From NCBI RefSeq assembly GCF_030504545.1, contig NZ_JAUKWP010000003.1, positions 180,892-244,891 of the forward strand: a stretch of 64,000 nucleotides of DNA, given 5' to 3'. Made by a program: the position numbers and the translations under genes. The notes under the pieces were generated by a model. That model searched no databases and had not been told where the DNA came from. It saw nothing but the letters and a program-made list of their open reading frames with translations. Below are positions 1 through 8,630 of the stretch, one piece after another (positions within the stretch are counted from its first letter, which is position 1; each line of letters opens with the position of its first letter). The stretch comes from Lactobacillus sp. YT155. Its GTDB lineage: Bacteria; Bacillota; Bacilli; Lactobacillales; Lactobacillaceae.

Positions 1-62
1 ACGAAGTTGTCGATGATTTATTGAAACAAACTACACAGACTTCATTAGATTTAGACATATAA
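1..62 (+). CDS. parE: DNA topoisomerase IV subunit B, C-terminal end (partial)
   Basis: Only the last 19 codons lie in the window; the reading frame runs from base 3 to a TAA at 60-62 and ends in the acidic tail SLDLDI. Assignment rests on this tail and on parC starting 15 bases later, the usual parE-parC order in Firmicutes. ParE is the ATPase subunit of topoisomerase IV, which decatenates daughter chromosomes. The gene body is upstream of the window, so nothing else can be checked. Confidence 0.8.
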   Translation, partial: EVVDDLLKQTTQTSLDLDI

Positions 63-76
63 AGTGAGTAATTATT

Positions 77-2527
77 TTGGAAAAAACAAATAAAAAACAA
101 AGAATTCAAGAGTTATCACTTGAAGATATTATGGGAGATCGCTTCGGTAGATACTCCAAATACATTATTCAAGAACGTGCATTACCTGACATTCGTGACG
201 GTCTAAAACCCGTGCAACGTCGTATTTTGTACGCCATGAATCTAGACGGAAATACCTATGACAAGGGCTTTAGAAAGTCTGCTAAATCAGTTGGTAATGT
301 TATGGGTAATTTCCATCCTCACGGTGATAGTTCCATTTATGAAGCGATGGTTCGCTTGAGTCAAAATTGGAAATTACGCGAGCCACTAATTGAAATGCAC
401 GGTAATAATGGTTCGATGGATGGTGATCCTCCAGCTGCAATGCGTTATACCGAGGCTCGACTTAGCAAAATTTCCGGGGAATTATTGAAAGATATCAACA
501 AAGACACTGTTGATATGGTTTTAAATTTCGATGATACTGCTAATGAGCCAACCGTATTACCAGCTAAATTTCCTAATTTGCTTGTAAATGGTGCGACTGG
601 TATTTCTGCGGGATATGCAACGGAAATTCCTCCACATAACTTGAAAGAAGTTATCGATGGCACAATTGCTTTAATCGATGACCCAGAAGCCGATCTTGCT
701 AAATTGATGACTATTATCAAGGGTCCGGATTTCCCAACTGGGGGAATTTTACAAGGAATTGATGGTATAAAGTCTGCCTATGAAACAGGACGTGGAAAAG
801 TAGTCTTACGTTCAAAAACTCAGATTGTTCCTTTACGTGGACATAAGAGCCAGATTGAAGTTAGTGAGATTCCATATGAAGTTAATAAAGCCGTTCTAGT
901 AAAGAAAATTGATGAATTAAGAGTCTTGAAAAAAGTCGAAGGAATCGCGGAAGTTCGTGATGAATCTGACCGAAATGGACTTTCAGTTGTCATCGAATTA
1001 AAAAAAGATGCTGATGGTCAAGGAATTCTAAATTACTTATTCAAAAACACCGACTTACAAATTTCTTACAACTTCAACATGGTTGCCATTGATAATATGG
1101 CACCTAAGCAAGTTGGACTAATTCGTATTCTAAAAGCCTATATTGCTCACCAAGAAGAAGTGATTATCAGGCGTTCGAACTTTGACTTAGATAAAGCCAA
1201 TAAACGTCTTCACATCGTTCAAGGTCTTATCAAAGCTTTATCAATTCTTGATGACGTTATTAAGACCATCCGTGCTAGTGAAAATAAGAGTAATGCTAAA
1301 GAAAACTTGGTGAAGAAGTTTGATTTTACTGAAGAACAAGCTGAAGCAATCGTTTCTTTACAACTTTATCGTTTGACTAATACTGATGTTACCGAATTAG
1401 AAAAAGAAGATGCTGAATTAAATAAGCAAATTAAAAAACTAACCAAAATTTTGAATAACAAAGCTACTTTAATGGACGTTATCAAAAAAGAATTGGAATC
1501 AATTCGTGATGTTTATGGTAACGACCGTCTAACTAAGATTGAAGAAGAAGTGGAAAACATTCAAATTGATAAAGCTGCCATTATTCCACACGAAAATGTA
1601 CGTGTGTTGGTAAGTAATGACGGTTATATCAAACGGAGTAGCATTCGTTCATATACTGCTTCGGGTGATGATGACAATGGCTTAAAAGACGAAGATTTCG
1701 CAGTCTTTGATGCCGAAGTTGATACCCTGGATCATTTGTTTGTCTTTACAAATAGAGGTAATTTAATTTATCGTCCTGTTCATGAAATTGACGATGTTCG
1801 TTGGAAAGATACTGGAACTCACTTATCACAAGAAGTTGGACTTGAAAGTGATGAGAAAATCATCAATGTCTTTGCCTTTAATTCCTTGGATGAAAAGGGA
1901 AGCTTTGTCTTTGGAACAAATGATAGCTACATTAAACAGGTATTATTTAAGGATCTTGAACCTGGAAGAACTTATAAAACCAAAACAATTACAGCAATGA
2001 AAATGCATAGTAGCGATTCTAAGTTAATTCACGCTTATTATGTGAATTTTGAGCAAACTGGACAAACTGTGTATGCTTTCACAAGAAATTCTTATGCCTT
2101 AGCATTTGATCTTGAAGAAGTTCCGATTGTTGGAGCCAAAGCTGCTGGTGTTAAATTTGTGTCATTGAAGGAAGACGATATAATTGTCAATTTCGTTTTA
2201 AGTGATACAATTGATAATGAAAATCTGATTGCACTTGTGACACAACGTGGATCATATAAACAAATGAAACTTCGCGAAATTCCAATAACCTCCAGAGCCA
2301 GAAGGGGTGTGGTAACATTGCGTGAGCTAAAATCTAATCCACACAGAGTTCAATTGATTGAATTAGTCGATACTAATGCTATGCTAGAAATCACGACTGA
2401 TAAAAACAATCTTATTGAAATCAATGTGTCTGAGCATTCGAGTGTTGATCGTTATTCAAACGGAACCTTCATCTTAGACACTGAAAGCGATGGATTACCT
2501 CTTCGAATGAAAGTAGTTCATAAATAA
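77..2527 (+). CDS. parC: DNA topoisomerase IV subunit A
   Basis: The 816-residue protein has the type IIA topoisomerase breakage-reunion domain in its N-terminal half and beta-propeller-type repeats after about residue 490. The catalytic tyrosine is Tyr124 in the [10 protein letters not shown] motif. The quinolone-resistance region reads [11 protein letters not shown], with Ser85 and Glu89 at the positions usually mutated, so it looks wild type. The start is TTG at 77, preceded by AGTGAG at 63-68. ParC follows parE by 15 bases and they form the A2B2 enzyme that unlinks chromosomes. Lactobacillales ParC is typically about 800-820 residues. Confidence 0.97.
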   Translation: MEKTNKKQRIQELSLEDIMGDRFGRYSKYIIQERALPDIRDGLKPVQRRILYAMNLDGNTYDKGFRKSAKSVGNVMGNFHPHGDSSIYEAMVRLSQNWKLREPLIEMHGNNGSMDGDPPAAMRYTEARLSKISGELLKDINKDTVDMVLNFDDTANEPTVLPAKFPNLLVNGATGISAGYATEIPPHNLKEVIDGTIALIDDPEADLAKLMTIIKGPDFPTGGILQGIDGIKSAYETGRGKVVLRSKTQIVPLRGHKSQIEVSEIPYEVNKAVLVKKIDELRVLKKVEGIAEVRDESDRNGLSVVIELKKDADGQGILNYLFKNTDLQISYNFNMVAIDNMAPKQVGLIRILKAYIAHQEEVIIRRSNFDLDKANKRLHIVQGLIKALSILDDVIKTIRASENKSNAKENLVKKFDFTEEQAEAIVSLQLYRLTNTDVTELEKEDAELNKQIKKLTKILNNKATLMDVIKKELESIRDVYGNDRLTKIEEEVENIQIDKAAIIPHENVRVLVSNDGYIKRSSIRSYTASGDDDNGLKDEDFAVFDAEVDTLDHLFVFTNRGNLIYRPVHEIDDVRWKDTGTHLSQEVGLESDEKIINVFAFNSLDEKGSFVFGTNDSYIKQVLFKDLEPGRTYKTKTITAMKMHSSDSKLIHAYYVNFEQTGQTVYAFTRNSYALAFDLEEVPIVGAKAAGVKFVSLKEDDIIVNFVLSDTIDNENLIALVTQRGSYKQMKLREIPITSRARRGVVTLRELKSNPHRVQLIELVDTNAMLEITTDKNNLIEINVSEHSSVDRYSNGTFILDTESDGLPLRMKVVHK

Positions 2528-2592
2528 GTTAATTTGTTAGTATATTAAAAAAAAATAAATAAAACTAATTTTTTTTTGCAAAAAGTAATTGT

Positions 2593-2598
2593 TATAAT
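2593..2598 (+). promoter_or_regulatory. Probable -10 box for the LysR gene
   Basis: A perfect TATAAT lies 70 bases before the LysR start, in the 140-base gap after parC. No convincing -35 box is present at the right distance (a T-run occupies it), so the assignment rests on the -10 alone. The ribosome binding site AGGAGG is at 2655-2660. Confidence 0.45.
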
Positions 2599-2667
2599 AA
2601 AGTTATCGTTAAACAAATTGACGCTTTTGGGGGAAAGGTTGATTTGTAAATTTTAGGAGGATATATA

Positions 2668-3642
2668 ATGACAAAGGAAAAAGGAACAACATCTGATATT
2701 TTTAAATCTAAGGCTTTAGTTTATTTTGTGGAGTTAACAAAGAATCTTAGTTATACCAGAACTGCTCAATTATTAGGTATTACACAACCAGCTTTGACAC
2801 AACAAATCAAAAAAATTGAACGTGTGTTAGGAACCCCATTATTCTATTCAGTAGGGAAGAAAATTCAACTTACTGATGCTGGTAATTCATTACTAAAAGC
2901 AACAACTGATATTTTCCAAATGATTAATACAGCTAAGAATGAGATTCAACATTCTACAACTGCTACAAGCGGAAAAATTTCAATTGGTGTTTTAGCTTCT
3001 ATGGAAGGTGCAGTAATTGAACAATTTGTAGAACATCATTTCAATCAAGTACCAGAAGTACAAGTTGATGTTTATCTATTAACAAGACGTGATATCTGGG
3101 AAAGACTTGAAAATAACAAAATTGATGTTGCTATCATGTACTTACCTGATGAAAACATTAAAAACTGGAAACCATATAAGATTAAGAAAATCATGGATGA
3201 TGATATGGTATTCATCCATTCTAATGAAGATTTTGCTGGCAAGAAGAAAGTTAAGCTTAAGGATACAGTTGATGTTGACCACAAGTGGGTTGGCTACGTA
3301 CAAAGCTACTACTTGAACGAATTAATTAAGACTTCATATACTAATGAATTACTTGATATTCCTCAAGCTGTTGCAAGATTCTCATCACCATACCAAATTT
3401 TGAAATTTGCTAATGACAATGATGCATACACAGCATTGCCAACAAGTTTTGTTGCGGTTAATGAAGAAAAAATTAACGGGTATCAATCAAAATTTGAGCC
3501 AAACATTTCAACAGAAATGGCTTTTGTTTACAGAACTGATAAAGAAAGAATTCCACGTATCAAGAACTTCTTTGATATTTGGGACGAATACATTAAAGAA
3601 AAAGATTATTTAACAAGATTAAAAGACATTAAGCCACTTTAA
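2668..3642 (+). CDS. LysR-family transcriptional regulator
   Basis: The 324-residue protein opens with a winged helix-turn-helix of LysR type (about residues 15-75; the stretch SYTRTAQLLGITQPALTQQIKKIE is diagnostic) and continues with a periplasmic-binding-like effector domain (about 95-310). The ATG at 2668 follows AGGAGG at 2655-2660. LysR regulators sense a small molecule and usually control a nearby gene. Here the next gene, ppaC, is 36 bases downstream on the same strand and may be cotranscribed. The ligand cannot be told from the sequence. Confidence 0.85.
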   Translation: MTKEKGTTSDIFKSKALVYFVELTKNLSYTRTAQLLGITQPALTQQIKKIERVLGTPLFYSVGKKIQLTDAGNSLLKATTDIFQMINTAKNEIQHSTTATSGKISIGVLASMEGAVIEQFVEHHFNQVPEVQVDVYLLTRRDIWERLENNKIDVAIMYLPDENIKNWKPYKIKKIMDDDMVFIHSNEDFAGKKKVKLKDTVDVDHKWVGYVQSYYLNELIKTSYTNELLDIPQAVARFSSPYQILKFANDNDAYTALPTSFVAVNEEKINGYQSKFEPNISTEMAFVYRTDKERIPRIKNFFDIWDEYIKEKDYLTRLKDIKPL

Positions 3643-3678
3643 TCATCAAAATTTCAAATAAAAATTGGAGGAAGCACC

Positions 3679-4602
3679 TTGACTAAAGAATTAGTTTTTG
3701 GACATAAAAATCCCGATACAGATGCTGTTGTTGCAGCAATTTCTTATTCATATTTCATGAATCAACAAGGTTTTGACACTGAAGCAGTTGCTTTGGGAGA
3801 ACCTAACGAAGAAACTAAATTTGTTTTTGACAAATTTAATTGTGAATTTCCTCGAATTATTGAAACCGCTGATACAGATGCAGTTATGTTAGTGGATCAC
3901 AATGAAGCCCAACAAAGTGTTGATAACATTAAAGATGTCGAAGTAACACATGTTGTTGATCATCATAGAATTGCTAACTTCGAAACTGCTAATCCATTGG
4001 TCTATCATGCAGAACCACTTGGATGTACCAGCACGATTATTTGGAAGTTATTTAATCAAGAAAAGATTGAAATTCCAGCTGAAATCGCTGGTTTAATGAT
4101 GTCAGCTATCATTTCTGACACATTATTGTTGAAGTCACCAACAACTACTAATGAAGATAAAGCAGCACTTGAAAGTCTTGCTAAAACTGCCGGAATCGAT
4201 TTTGAATCATATGGTTTGGAAATGCTAAAAGCAGGAACTAATTTAGCAAGTAAATCAGCTAAAGAATTAGTAGAAATTGATGCTAAAACTTTTGACATGA
4301 ACGGTCATAAAGTTAGAATTGACCAAGTTAATACAGTTGATATTGAAGAAACTTTGGAAAGACAAAGTGAATTTGAAGCAGCTATTAAAGAAGAAATGAC
4401 CAGTGAGAATGAGAACTTGTTCATCTTATTGATTACTAATATTCTAACAAGTGACACTAAGGCTATTATCATAGGTGATGATGAATCAATTGCTACCTTT
4501 GAAAAGACCTTTAATACAAAAATTGAAAACAATATTGCTTTCTTACCAGGCGTTGTATCCCGTAAGAAACAGGTTGTACCTCAATTAAACGAAAACTTTT
4601 AA
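3679..4602 (+). CDS. ppaC: Manganese-dependent inorganic pyrophosphatase (family II)
   Basis: The 307-residue protein has DHH-superfamily metal motifs: GHKNPDTDA near the N-terminus, VDHNE around residue 75, and DHH around 97-99. A DHHA2-type C-terminal domain carries the SRKKQVVPQL signature near the end. It hydrolyses pyrophosphate to phosphate in the cytoplasm, pulling biosynthetic reactions forward. Family II enzymes are about 305-310 residues. The start is TTG at 3679 with GGAGGA at 3667-3672. It ends at a strong bidirectional terminator. Confidence 0.95.
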   Translation: MTKELVFGHKNPDTDAVVAAISYSYFMNQQGFDTEAVALGEPNEETKFVFDKFNCEFPRIIETADTDAVMLVDHNEAQQSVDNIKDVEVTHVVDHHRIANFETANPLVYHAEPLGCTSTIIWKLFNQEKIEIPAEIAGLMMSAIISDTLLLKSPTTTNEDKAALESLAKTAGIDFESYGLEMLKAGTNLASKSAKELVEIDAKTFDMNGHKVRIDQVNTVDIEETLERQSEFEAAIKEEMTSENENLFILLITNILTSDTKAIIIGDDESIATFEKTFNTKIENNIAFLPGVVSRKKQVVPQLNENF

Positions 4603-4603
4603 T

Positions 4604-4638
4604 AAAAAAAAGGCGAATACATTATTCGTCTTTTTTTT
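4604..4638. terminator. Bidirectional terminator between ppaC and the lipase-like gene
   Basis: The stem GGCGAAT (4612-4618) pairs with ATTCGTC (4624-4630). It is flanked by an A-run on the left and eight T on the right, so it can stop both the plus-strand ppaC transcript and the converging minus-strand transcript. Confidence 0.85.
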
Positions 4639-6307
4639 ATTTGAAATAACGCGCGCCTTCGATGGTATGGAAGTAAATTACTGTTTCAACCATTTCATTG
4701 TTCAAGCTTTTAACAAATGGCCATTCATACTGAATTATTTGTAAAGCAAACTTTGGCTTTGAGAGTTCTCGTTTTAGATTATCTTTAACTACTGCCGGTT
4801 TATCAATAAAGATTTTCGCATCGTAGAGATAGGTAGCAAAGTCATTGAAGATCTTCTTAGCTTTATCTGAGTTTACGTACTTGTATAAATCTTTGAAGGT
4901 TTTAAATGAATAGGTGGTAATACTTTGAATGATTTGACGAGCCGAATTAGGATTAGCTTTCTTCAAATGCTTAATTAACCCACCGAAGAAACTCATGTAA
5001 GTTTGAATGTCTTCCTCAGTTAAGTAAGTGGTAATATTTGATTTGAAAGGGTAGTACCAGTTATTGGTGTTGAGATATTTAGACGTTCCAATATAGAAAG
5101 TATAAGGGAACGCGTAATATATCCGAGTTAAGTCATTTCTAAACCATTCATTTTGAATTTCATTGAAGTCTTCATTTAATGAATTACGAATTAGCAAGTC
5201 AGTAGTAATTTCTTGAGTATTGTAATAAGTAAGTGAGAACAATTTATTCCAGGTATCTTCAGTGAATAGTTCTGGCTTATTTTTTTTGATTTGCTTCAAT
5301 TGAATTGGTGCCGAATTAAGGGTGTAGCCGTAGTCAAAAGCATGATCTAATAGTTGGATTGTTTGGACAAAGTGGCCACCTAATGAGTGCCCTAATGCGT
5401 AAATTGTTGTATCTTGATCCATGGTCTTAACATTTTTGATGACGAATTGAGCAAATTCCCGAGCAAGGGTTAGCTGGTCATCGTTGTCAGTGTCGCCAAA
5501 GAGCATCGCATCAATGTTGTAGGCCCAATCCTTGTAACTTTCTGAGATATAATTATTAAATCTTTTTGCTAAGGATTTTACTCGAGGGTCTTCAAGTTCA
5601 CCTTCAGTACCTTTATATGAAATGAAACACTGAGGTTGCTCTTTGAATTTGAAATAATAAGCGACCGCAGAGAATCCTACATTTTGTGAGTCTAAAAGAA
5701 TGTCTCTAGCATCATAGAATTTGATTTCTTTGACGACTTCGTCAGTATATTTATAAATCAAAAAACTGACATAATCTTGAAGCTCAGCGGTAGTAAAGAA
5801 AACGAAGAGATAGTTAAGTTCCATCAAGTCCATCTTGAAATCTTTACTAGCAAATAGATCCTCACTTGAGGTGTTAGGGTAGGTAGTAAGTAAGTCCTTT
5901 TTCAAAAGGTAGGCCAGACATTGACGAACTAATAATAGGCTCTCTTGAGTTTTTTCTTGCTGAATATCAAGCAACATTTGCTTCAAAGTGATTTTGTTAG
6001 AAGCAAGTGATTTACTTGTATTTGTAGTGCTTATGACGTCGTTTTTTCTAATTAATTGGATTTTATCAAAGAGATATTTATCTTCGGTAAGATTTTCAAT
6101 GATTAGATTAAGCTGTTTTTTCTTGGCAATTTTTAAGTAGTTTAAACGCATCTTCAAGCGTTTATTTTTGGTATAAAGTTGACGTGTTTGGCTGTCATCA
6201 ATTGCTAAAGAAATATAAGTATGTGCTTTAAAGTTTAAATGAGCCATATCACTTAAGATATGTTCTAATTTAGCTAAAGAAGCACTCAAAAGTTCATAAT
6301 TATCCAT
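4637..6307 (-). CDS. Lipase-like alpha/beta hydrolase (DUF2974/Mbeg1-like)
   Basis: The central part of this 556-residue protein resembles DUF2974 alpha/beta hydrolases. SYKGTEG near residue 230 is followed by a KDWAYNID motif at about 259, then the nucleophile elbow GHSLGGH with Ser308. The first ~190 residues are a basic, helix-rich extension without signal peptide or membrane segment, and the last ~180 residues are also helical and unassigned. The usual family length is nearer 380. No export signal is seen, so the product is probably cytosolic. It stands alone, divergent from the RHH/SPFH operon. Substrate unknown; the catalytic Asp and His were not identified with confidence. Confidence 0.7.
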   Translation of the reverse strand: MDNYELLSASLAKLEHILSDMAHLNFKAHTYISLAIDDSQTRQLYTKNKRLKMRLNYLKIAKKKQLNLIIENLTEDKYLFDKIQLIRKNDVISTTNTSKSLASNKITLKQMLLDIQQEKTQESLLLVRQCLAYLLKKDLLTTYPNTSSEDLFASKDFKMDLMELNYLFVFFTTAELQDYVSFLIYKYTDEVVKEIKFYDARDILLDSQNVGFSAVAYYFKFKEQPQCFISYKGTEGELEDPRVKSLAKRFNNYISESYKDWAYNIDAMLFGDTDNDDQLTLAREFAQFVIKNVKTMDQDTTIYALGHSLGGHFVQTIQLLDHAFDYGYTLNSAPIQLKQIKKNKPELFTEDTWNKLFSLTYYNTQEITTDLLIRNSLNEDFNEIQNEWFRNDLTRIYYAFPYTFYIGTSKYLNTNNWYYPFKSNITTYLTEEDIQTYMSFFGGLIKHLKKANPNSARQIIQSITTYSFKTFKDLYKYVNSDKAKKIFNDFATYLYDAKIFIDKPAVVKDNLKRELSKPKFALQIIQYEWPFVKSLNNEMVETVIYFHTIEGARYFK

Positions 6308-6382
6308 ACTTAGATTCCTTTCTATAAGATATGTATATTCTAGTTTACATCACAATTCAATTTTTCACTAAGATTTTTCATA

Positions 6383-6414
6383 TTGCTAAAGTGATATCAC
6401 TTTGATAACATAAT
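6383..6414 (+). promoter_or_regulatory. Palindromic operator within the putative promoter of the RHH/SPFH operon
   Basis: A perfect 16-bp palindrome, AAAGTGATATCACTTT, lies at 6388-6403, 31 bases before the start of the ribbon-helix-helix gene. A TTGCTA at 6383-6388 and TAACAT or CATAAT at 6406-6414 could be -35 and -10 boxes, placing the palindrome in the spacer. The halves read TATCACT on each strand, matching the WATCACW heptad recognised by omega-type RHH repressors. Autoregulation is inferred; promoter boxes are weak. Confidence 0.55.
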
Positions 6415-6433
6415 AATTATCAGGAGGATAACA

Positions 6434-6772
6434 TTGAAGAAATTTCTATTAAGACTAGATGACAATATGTATGATCAAGTATCACAGATTGCCGAGCACA
6501 AGAACATGAGTATCAATAAGTATATCACTAGTGTAATTGAACTTAAATTAAGCGAAGAATCAATGACTTTTGAGAATCGTAATATCATTGGGCAGCTAAT
6601 TAAAGGTTCAAATATTATTGCAAATAAGAACTTAATTGAGATTTTTGGAATTTATTATCGCTATGAAATGGATGATAATAAGACCAATAAAGCTATTAAA
6701 GATGATGATTTTTTTAGAATTGTCAAAACTAATGGAAATGTTATTACGATTAAGAAAGAGGAGAACGTTTAA
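6434..6772 (+). CDS. Ribbon-helix-helix DNA-binding protein (Arc/CopG/HicB-like)
   Basis: Residues 1-43 of 112 have the ribbon-helix-helix pattern: a short beta strand (KKFLLRLDD), a helix, the NMSINKYI turn, and a second helix. The remaining ~65 residues form an unrecognised C-terminal segment, which may sense a signal or bind a partner. Start is TTG at 6434, eight or so bases after AGGAGG (6422-6427). The stop codon directly abuts the ATG of the SPFH gene, so they are translated together. A perfect palindrome upstream suggests the protein represses its own operon. A toxin-antitoxin role is less likely because the partner is a membrane-organiser family protein. Confidence 0.75.
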   Translation: MKKFLLRLDDNMYDQVSQIAEHKNMSINKYITSVIELKLSEESMTFENRNIIGQLIKGSNIIANKNLIEIFGIYYRYEMDDNKTNKAIKDDDFFRIVKTNGNVITIKKEENV

Positions 6773-7603
6773 ATGCCTGTAGGAATAACAATTGTTAAGC
6801 AAAATAATCAAGGACTAGTAGAAACTCTTGGAAAGTATAAACGTAGTGTCAATCCAGGAATGCATTTTTATATTCCTTTAATTCAAAAAGTTCGTAAAGT
6901 TAGTTTAGCAATGTCACCATTGTCATTACCGAACTATTCAATTATTACTAAAGATAATGCCGATGTTTCAGCTAGCGTTACCTTGAACTACCATGTAACT
7001 GACGCTGTTAAGTACACTTATGAGAATACTGACTCAGTCGAATCAATGTCACAGCTTGTACGTGGTCACTTACGTGATATTATTGGTCGAATGGAATTAA
7101 ATGACGCCCTAGGCTCAACAGCAAAAATTAACCAAGAATTATCTTTAGCAATTGGTGATTTGACTAATACATATGGTGTTAATGTAGATCGTATCAATAT
7201 TGATGAATTAACTCCATCTGCTTCAATCCAAGCAGCAATGGATAAACAACTAACAGCTGATCGTGAACGTGTAGCTGCCATCGCCAAAGCCGAGGGTGAA
7301 GCTCGTTCAATTGAATTAACTACTAAAGCTAAAAATGATGCTTTAATGGCTACTGCTAAAGCTGAAGCCGACGCAACTAAGACCCGTGCTGATGCTGAAA
7401 AATATCGAATTGATAAAGTTCAAGAAGGTTTGGCAGGTGCTGATGACAAATACTTCCGCAACCAATCAATTAATGCCTTTACTGAATTAGCAAATTCAGA
7501 CGCTAATACCATTGTTTTATCAAAAGATGAAGTCAATAATCTTGGTGATGTTCCAGTTATTGGCGAATTACTTAAGCCTGGTGCTAAAAAGAAAACTAAA
7601 TAG
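6773..7603 (+). CDS. SPFH/Band 7 domain protein without a membrane anchor
   Basis: The 276-residue protein matches the stomatin/prohibitin family: an SPFH domain at about 5-180, the conserved helix ending KQLTADRERVAAIAKAEGEA, then an Ala/Lys/Glu-rich coiled coil (about 165-220). The usual N-terminal transmembrane helix is absent; the protein starts at MPVGITIVKQ, and no in-frame extension is possible because the RHH gene's stop abuts the start. AGAGGAG lies upstream of the ATG. SPFH proteins form oligomeric scaffolds on membranes. There is no NfeD partner; the partner is an RHH regulator, which is unusual. Cellular role unknown. Confidence 0.85.
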   Translation: MPVGITIVKQNNQGLVETLGKYKRSVNPGMHFYIPLIQKVRKVSLAMSPLSLPNYSIITKDNADVSASVTLNYHVTDAVKYTYENTDSVESMSQLVRGHLRDIIGRMELNDALGSTAKINQELSLAIGDLTNTYGVNVDRINIDELTPSASIQAAMDKQLTADRERVAAIAKAEGEARSIELTTKAKNDALMATAKAEADATKTRADAEKYRIDKVQEGLAGADDKYFRNQSINAFTELANSDANTIVLSKDEVNNLGDVPVIGELLKPGAKKKTK

Positions 7604-7647
7604 TTATTAATTAAAGTAATTCGCAAATTTGTGATATTTTAGAATTA

Positions 7648-7681
7648 AAAGCATACAAGTTTTATCTTGTATGTTTTTTTT
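7648..7681 (+). terminator. Terminator of the RHH/SPFH operon
   Basis: CATACAAG (7652-7659) pairs with CTTGTATG (7666-7673), with A-T extension, and is followed by eight T. It stands about 45 bases after the SPFH stop codon. Confidence 0.9.
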
Positions 7682-7689
7682 AGAGACTT

Positions 7690-7756
7690 AATGAGTAGTT
7701 GACTTCTCTTCTTATAAAATATAGAATAAAATCAAATGAGAAGTCAACTACTCATT
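7690..7756 (+). promoter_or_regulatory. Promoter framed by a perfect 19-bp inverted repeat
   Basis: The arm AATGAGTAGTTGACTTCTC (7690-7708) is repeated inverted at 7738-7756, with a 29-base spacer. A near-consensus promoter lies inside: TTGACT (7699-7704), 17-base spacer, TAGAAT (7722-7727). The left arm covers the -35 box and the right arm lies just after the expected transcription start near 7734. The XRE gene starts 16 bases after the right arm. The likely reading is a two-site operator bound by the XRE protein itself. In RNA only the right arm would be present, so an mRNA hairpin is not expected. Confidence 0.75.
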
Positions 7757-7771
7757 TCGAAGGGATTAATT

Positions 7772-7978
7772 ATGGTCATTTTGAATAAGGTACAACAATT
7801 TCGTAAAGAAAAAAAATTAACCCAAGAAAAATTAGCTAGTTTAGTAGGGGTATCTCGTAAAACAATAGTTTCCTTGGAAAAAGAAAATTATACGCCTTCA
7901 CTTTTATTAGCTTTTCGAATCGCTGAAGCATTATCAGTAGATATTACGGAAGTTTTTAGCTTAGAAAAAGAGGTTTAA
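7772..7978 (+). CDS. Small XRE-family helix-turn-helix regulator
   Basis: The 68-residue product is essentially one Cro/C1-type helix-turn-helix: QFRKEKKLTQEKLASLVG, then SRKTIVSLEKENYTPSLLLAFRIAEAL. An in-frame ATG exists at 7736, but it lies inside the operator arm region. The ATG at 7772 follows GAAGGGA at 7759-7765 and gives the normal length of this subfamily, so it is preferred. It is followed two bases later by a small membrane protein gene, a common pairing in Firmicutes. The flanking inverted repeat suggests autoregulation. Confidence 0.88.
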   Translation: MVILNKVQQFRKEKKLTQEKLASLVGVSRKTIVSLEKENYTPSLLLAFRIAEALSVDITEVFSLEKEV

Positions 7979-7980
7979 TC

Positions 7981-8448
7981 ATGAGAAAAGTAGTTTTTGA
8001 ACAAGTTGGAAATATAATTTTGTCTATTATTCTTACTATTGCATCCTGTCAAACAGTATTAACATCTAAATTTACTAGCCATGACAGCCAACTAAATTTT
8101 GGCGTTATGTGGTTCCTACTTATTTTATGTGCAATCGTGTTTTCAACTGGAAGATTTTTTTACGCAAAGAAATTCGGTATAAAAGATGGATACACTGAAA
8201 AAGATGGTGAATTAAGTGCTCAGGATGAACGAGAAAAAGTAGTCGGTCTAGAAGCTGCAAAAATAACTTATAGACTACTGACTTATTTTTTAGTGATTGT
8301 TCTAATATTATTTGCTTTGGCAACTTCATTTATTGAATCACCAATTACTTTACGATTGTTTATTATAGTTATTATTGGAAGTGGATTAGTAATGGCTTGT
8401 TTAACATTTTTAATTAGTTGGATCGTTTTTGATAATAGGAAAATATGA
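7981..8448 (+). CDS. Four-helix membrane protein paired with XRE regulator (DUF2178-like)
   Basis: The 155-residue protein has four hydrophobic segments, at about residues 12-28, 38-58, 98-118 and 124-147. A polar loop between the second and third carries the DEREK...AAKITYR motif common in DUF2178/DUF3796-type proteins encoded next to small XRE regulators. It starts two bases after the XRE stop, so the two form one operon. Such membrane proteins may sense the envelope state or antagonise the regulator, but no function is established here. Family name is from pattern recall only. Confidence 0.7.
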   Translation: MRKVVFEQVGNIILSIILTIASCQTVLTSKFTSHDSQLNFGVMWFLLILCAIVFSTGRFFYAKKFGIKDGYTEKDGELSAQDEREKVVGLEAAKITYRLLTYFLVIVLILFALATSFIESPITLRLFIIVIIGSGLVMACLTFLISWIVFDNRKI

Positions 8449-8591
8449 GACTAAGTTTTTCTATTAATCAATGTAACTTCGTATAATATATATTATGTAA
8501 CCTTAGAACTAATTATAAAATTAGATGGCAATATTATCATATCTCTCTTCTATTTCTTAATCTCATTATCAGTCATCAAGTTAGAACAAAT

Positions 8592-8620
8592 AAAAAAACT
8601 CACTGCAGAGTTGTGAGTTT
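8592..8620 (-). terminator. Terminator of perR
   Basis: On the minus strand AAACTCAC pairs with GTGAGTTT (8597-8604 with 8613-8620), followed by a T-run (A-run on plus at 8592-8598). It lies 11 bases beyond the perR stop. The rest of the gap 8449-8591 shows only an AT palindrome at 8483-8496. Confidence 0.8.
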
Positions 8621-8630
8621 AAATTGATTC

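Noticed and set aside
320..350. Quinolone-resistance mutation in parC
   Set aside because: Ser85 and Glu89 are the usual sensitive-type residues.
2528..2580. Terminator after parC
   Set aside because: Only a five-base TTAGT/ACTAA pairing with a long A-rich loop precedes the T-run; too weak to call.
7736..7771. Longer N-terminus of the XRE regulator from ATG 7736
   Set aside because: That ATG lies at the expected transcript start and in the operator arm, with no ribosome site; ATG 7772 has one and gives the family length.
8472..8496. loxP-like half site TAACTTCGTATA
   Set aside because: Only one arm matches; the right arm is absent and no recombinase or phage gene is nearby. Chance match in AT-rich DNA.
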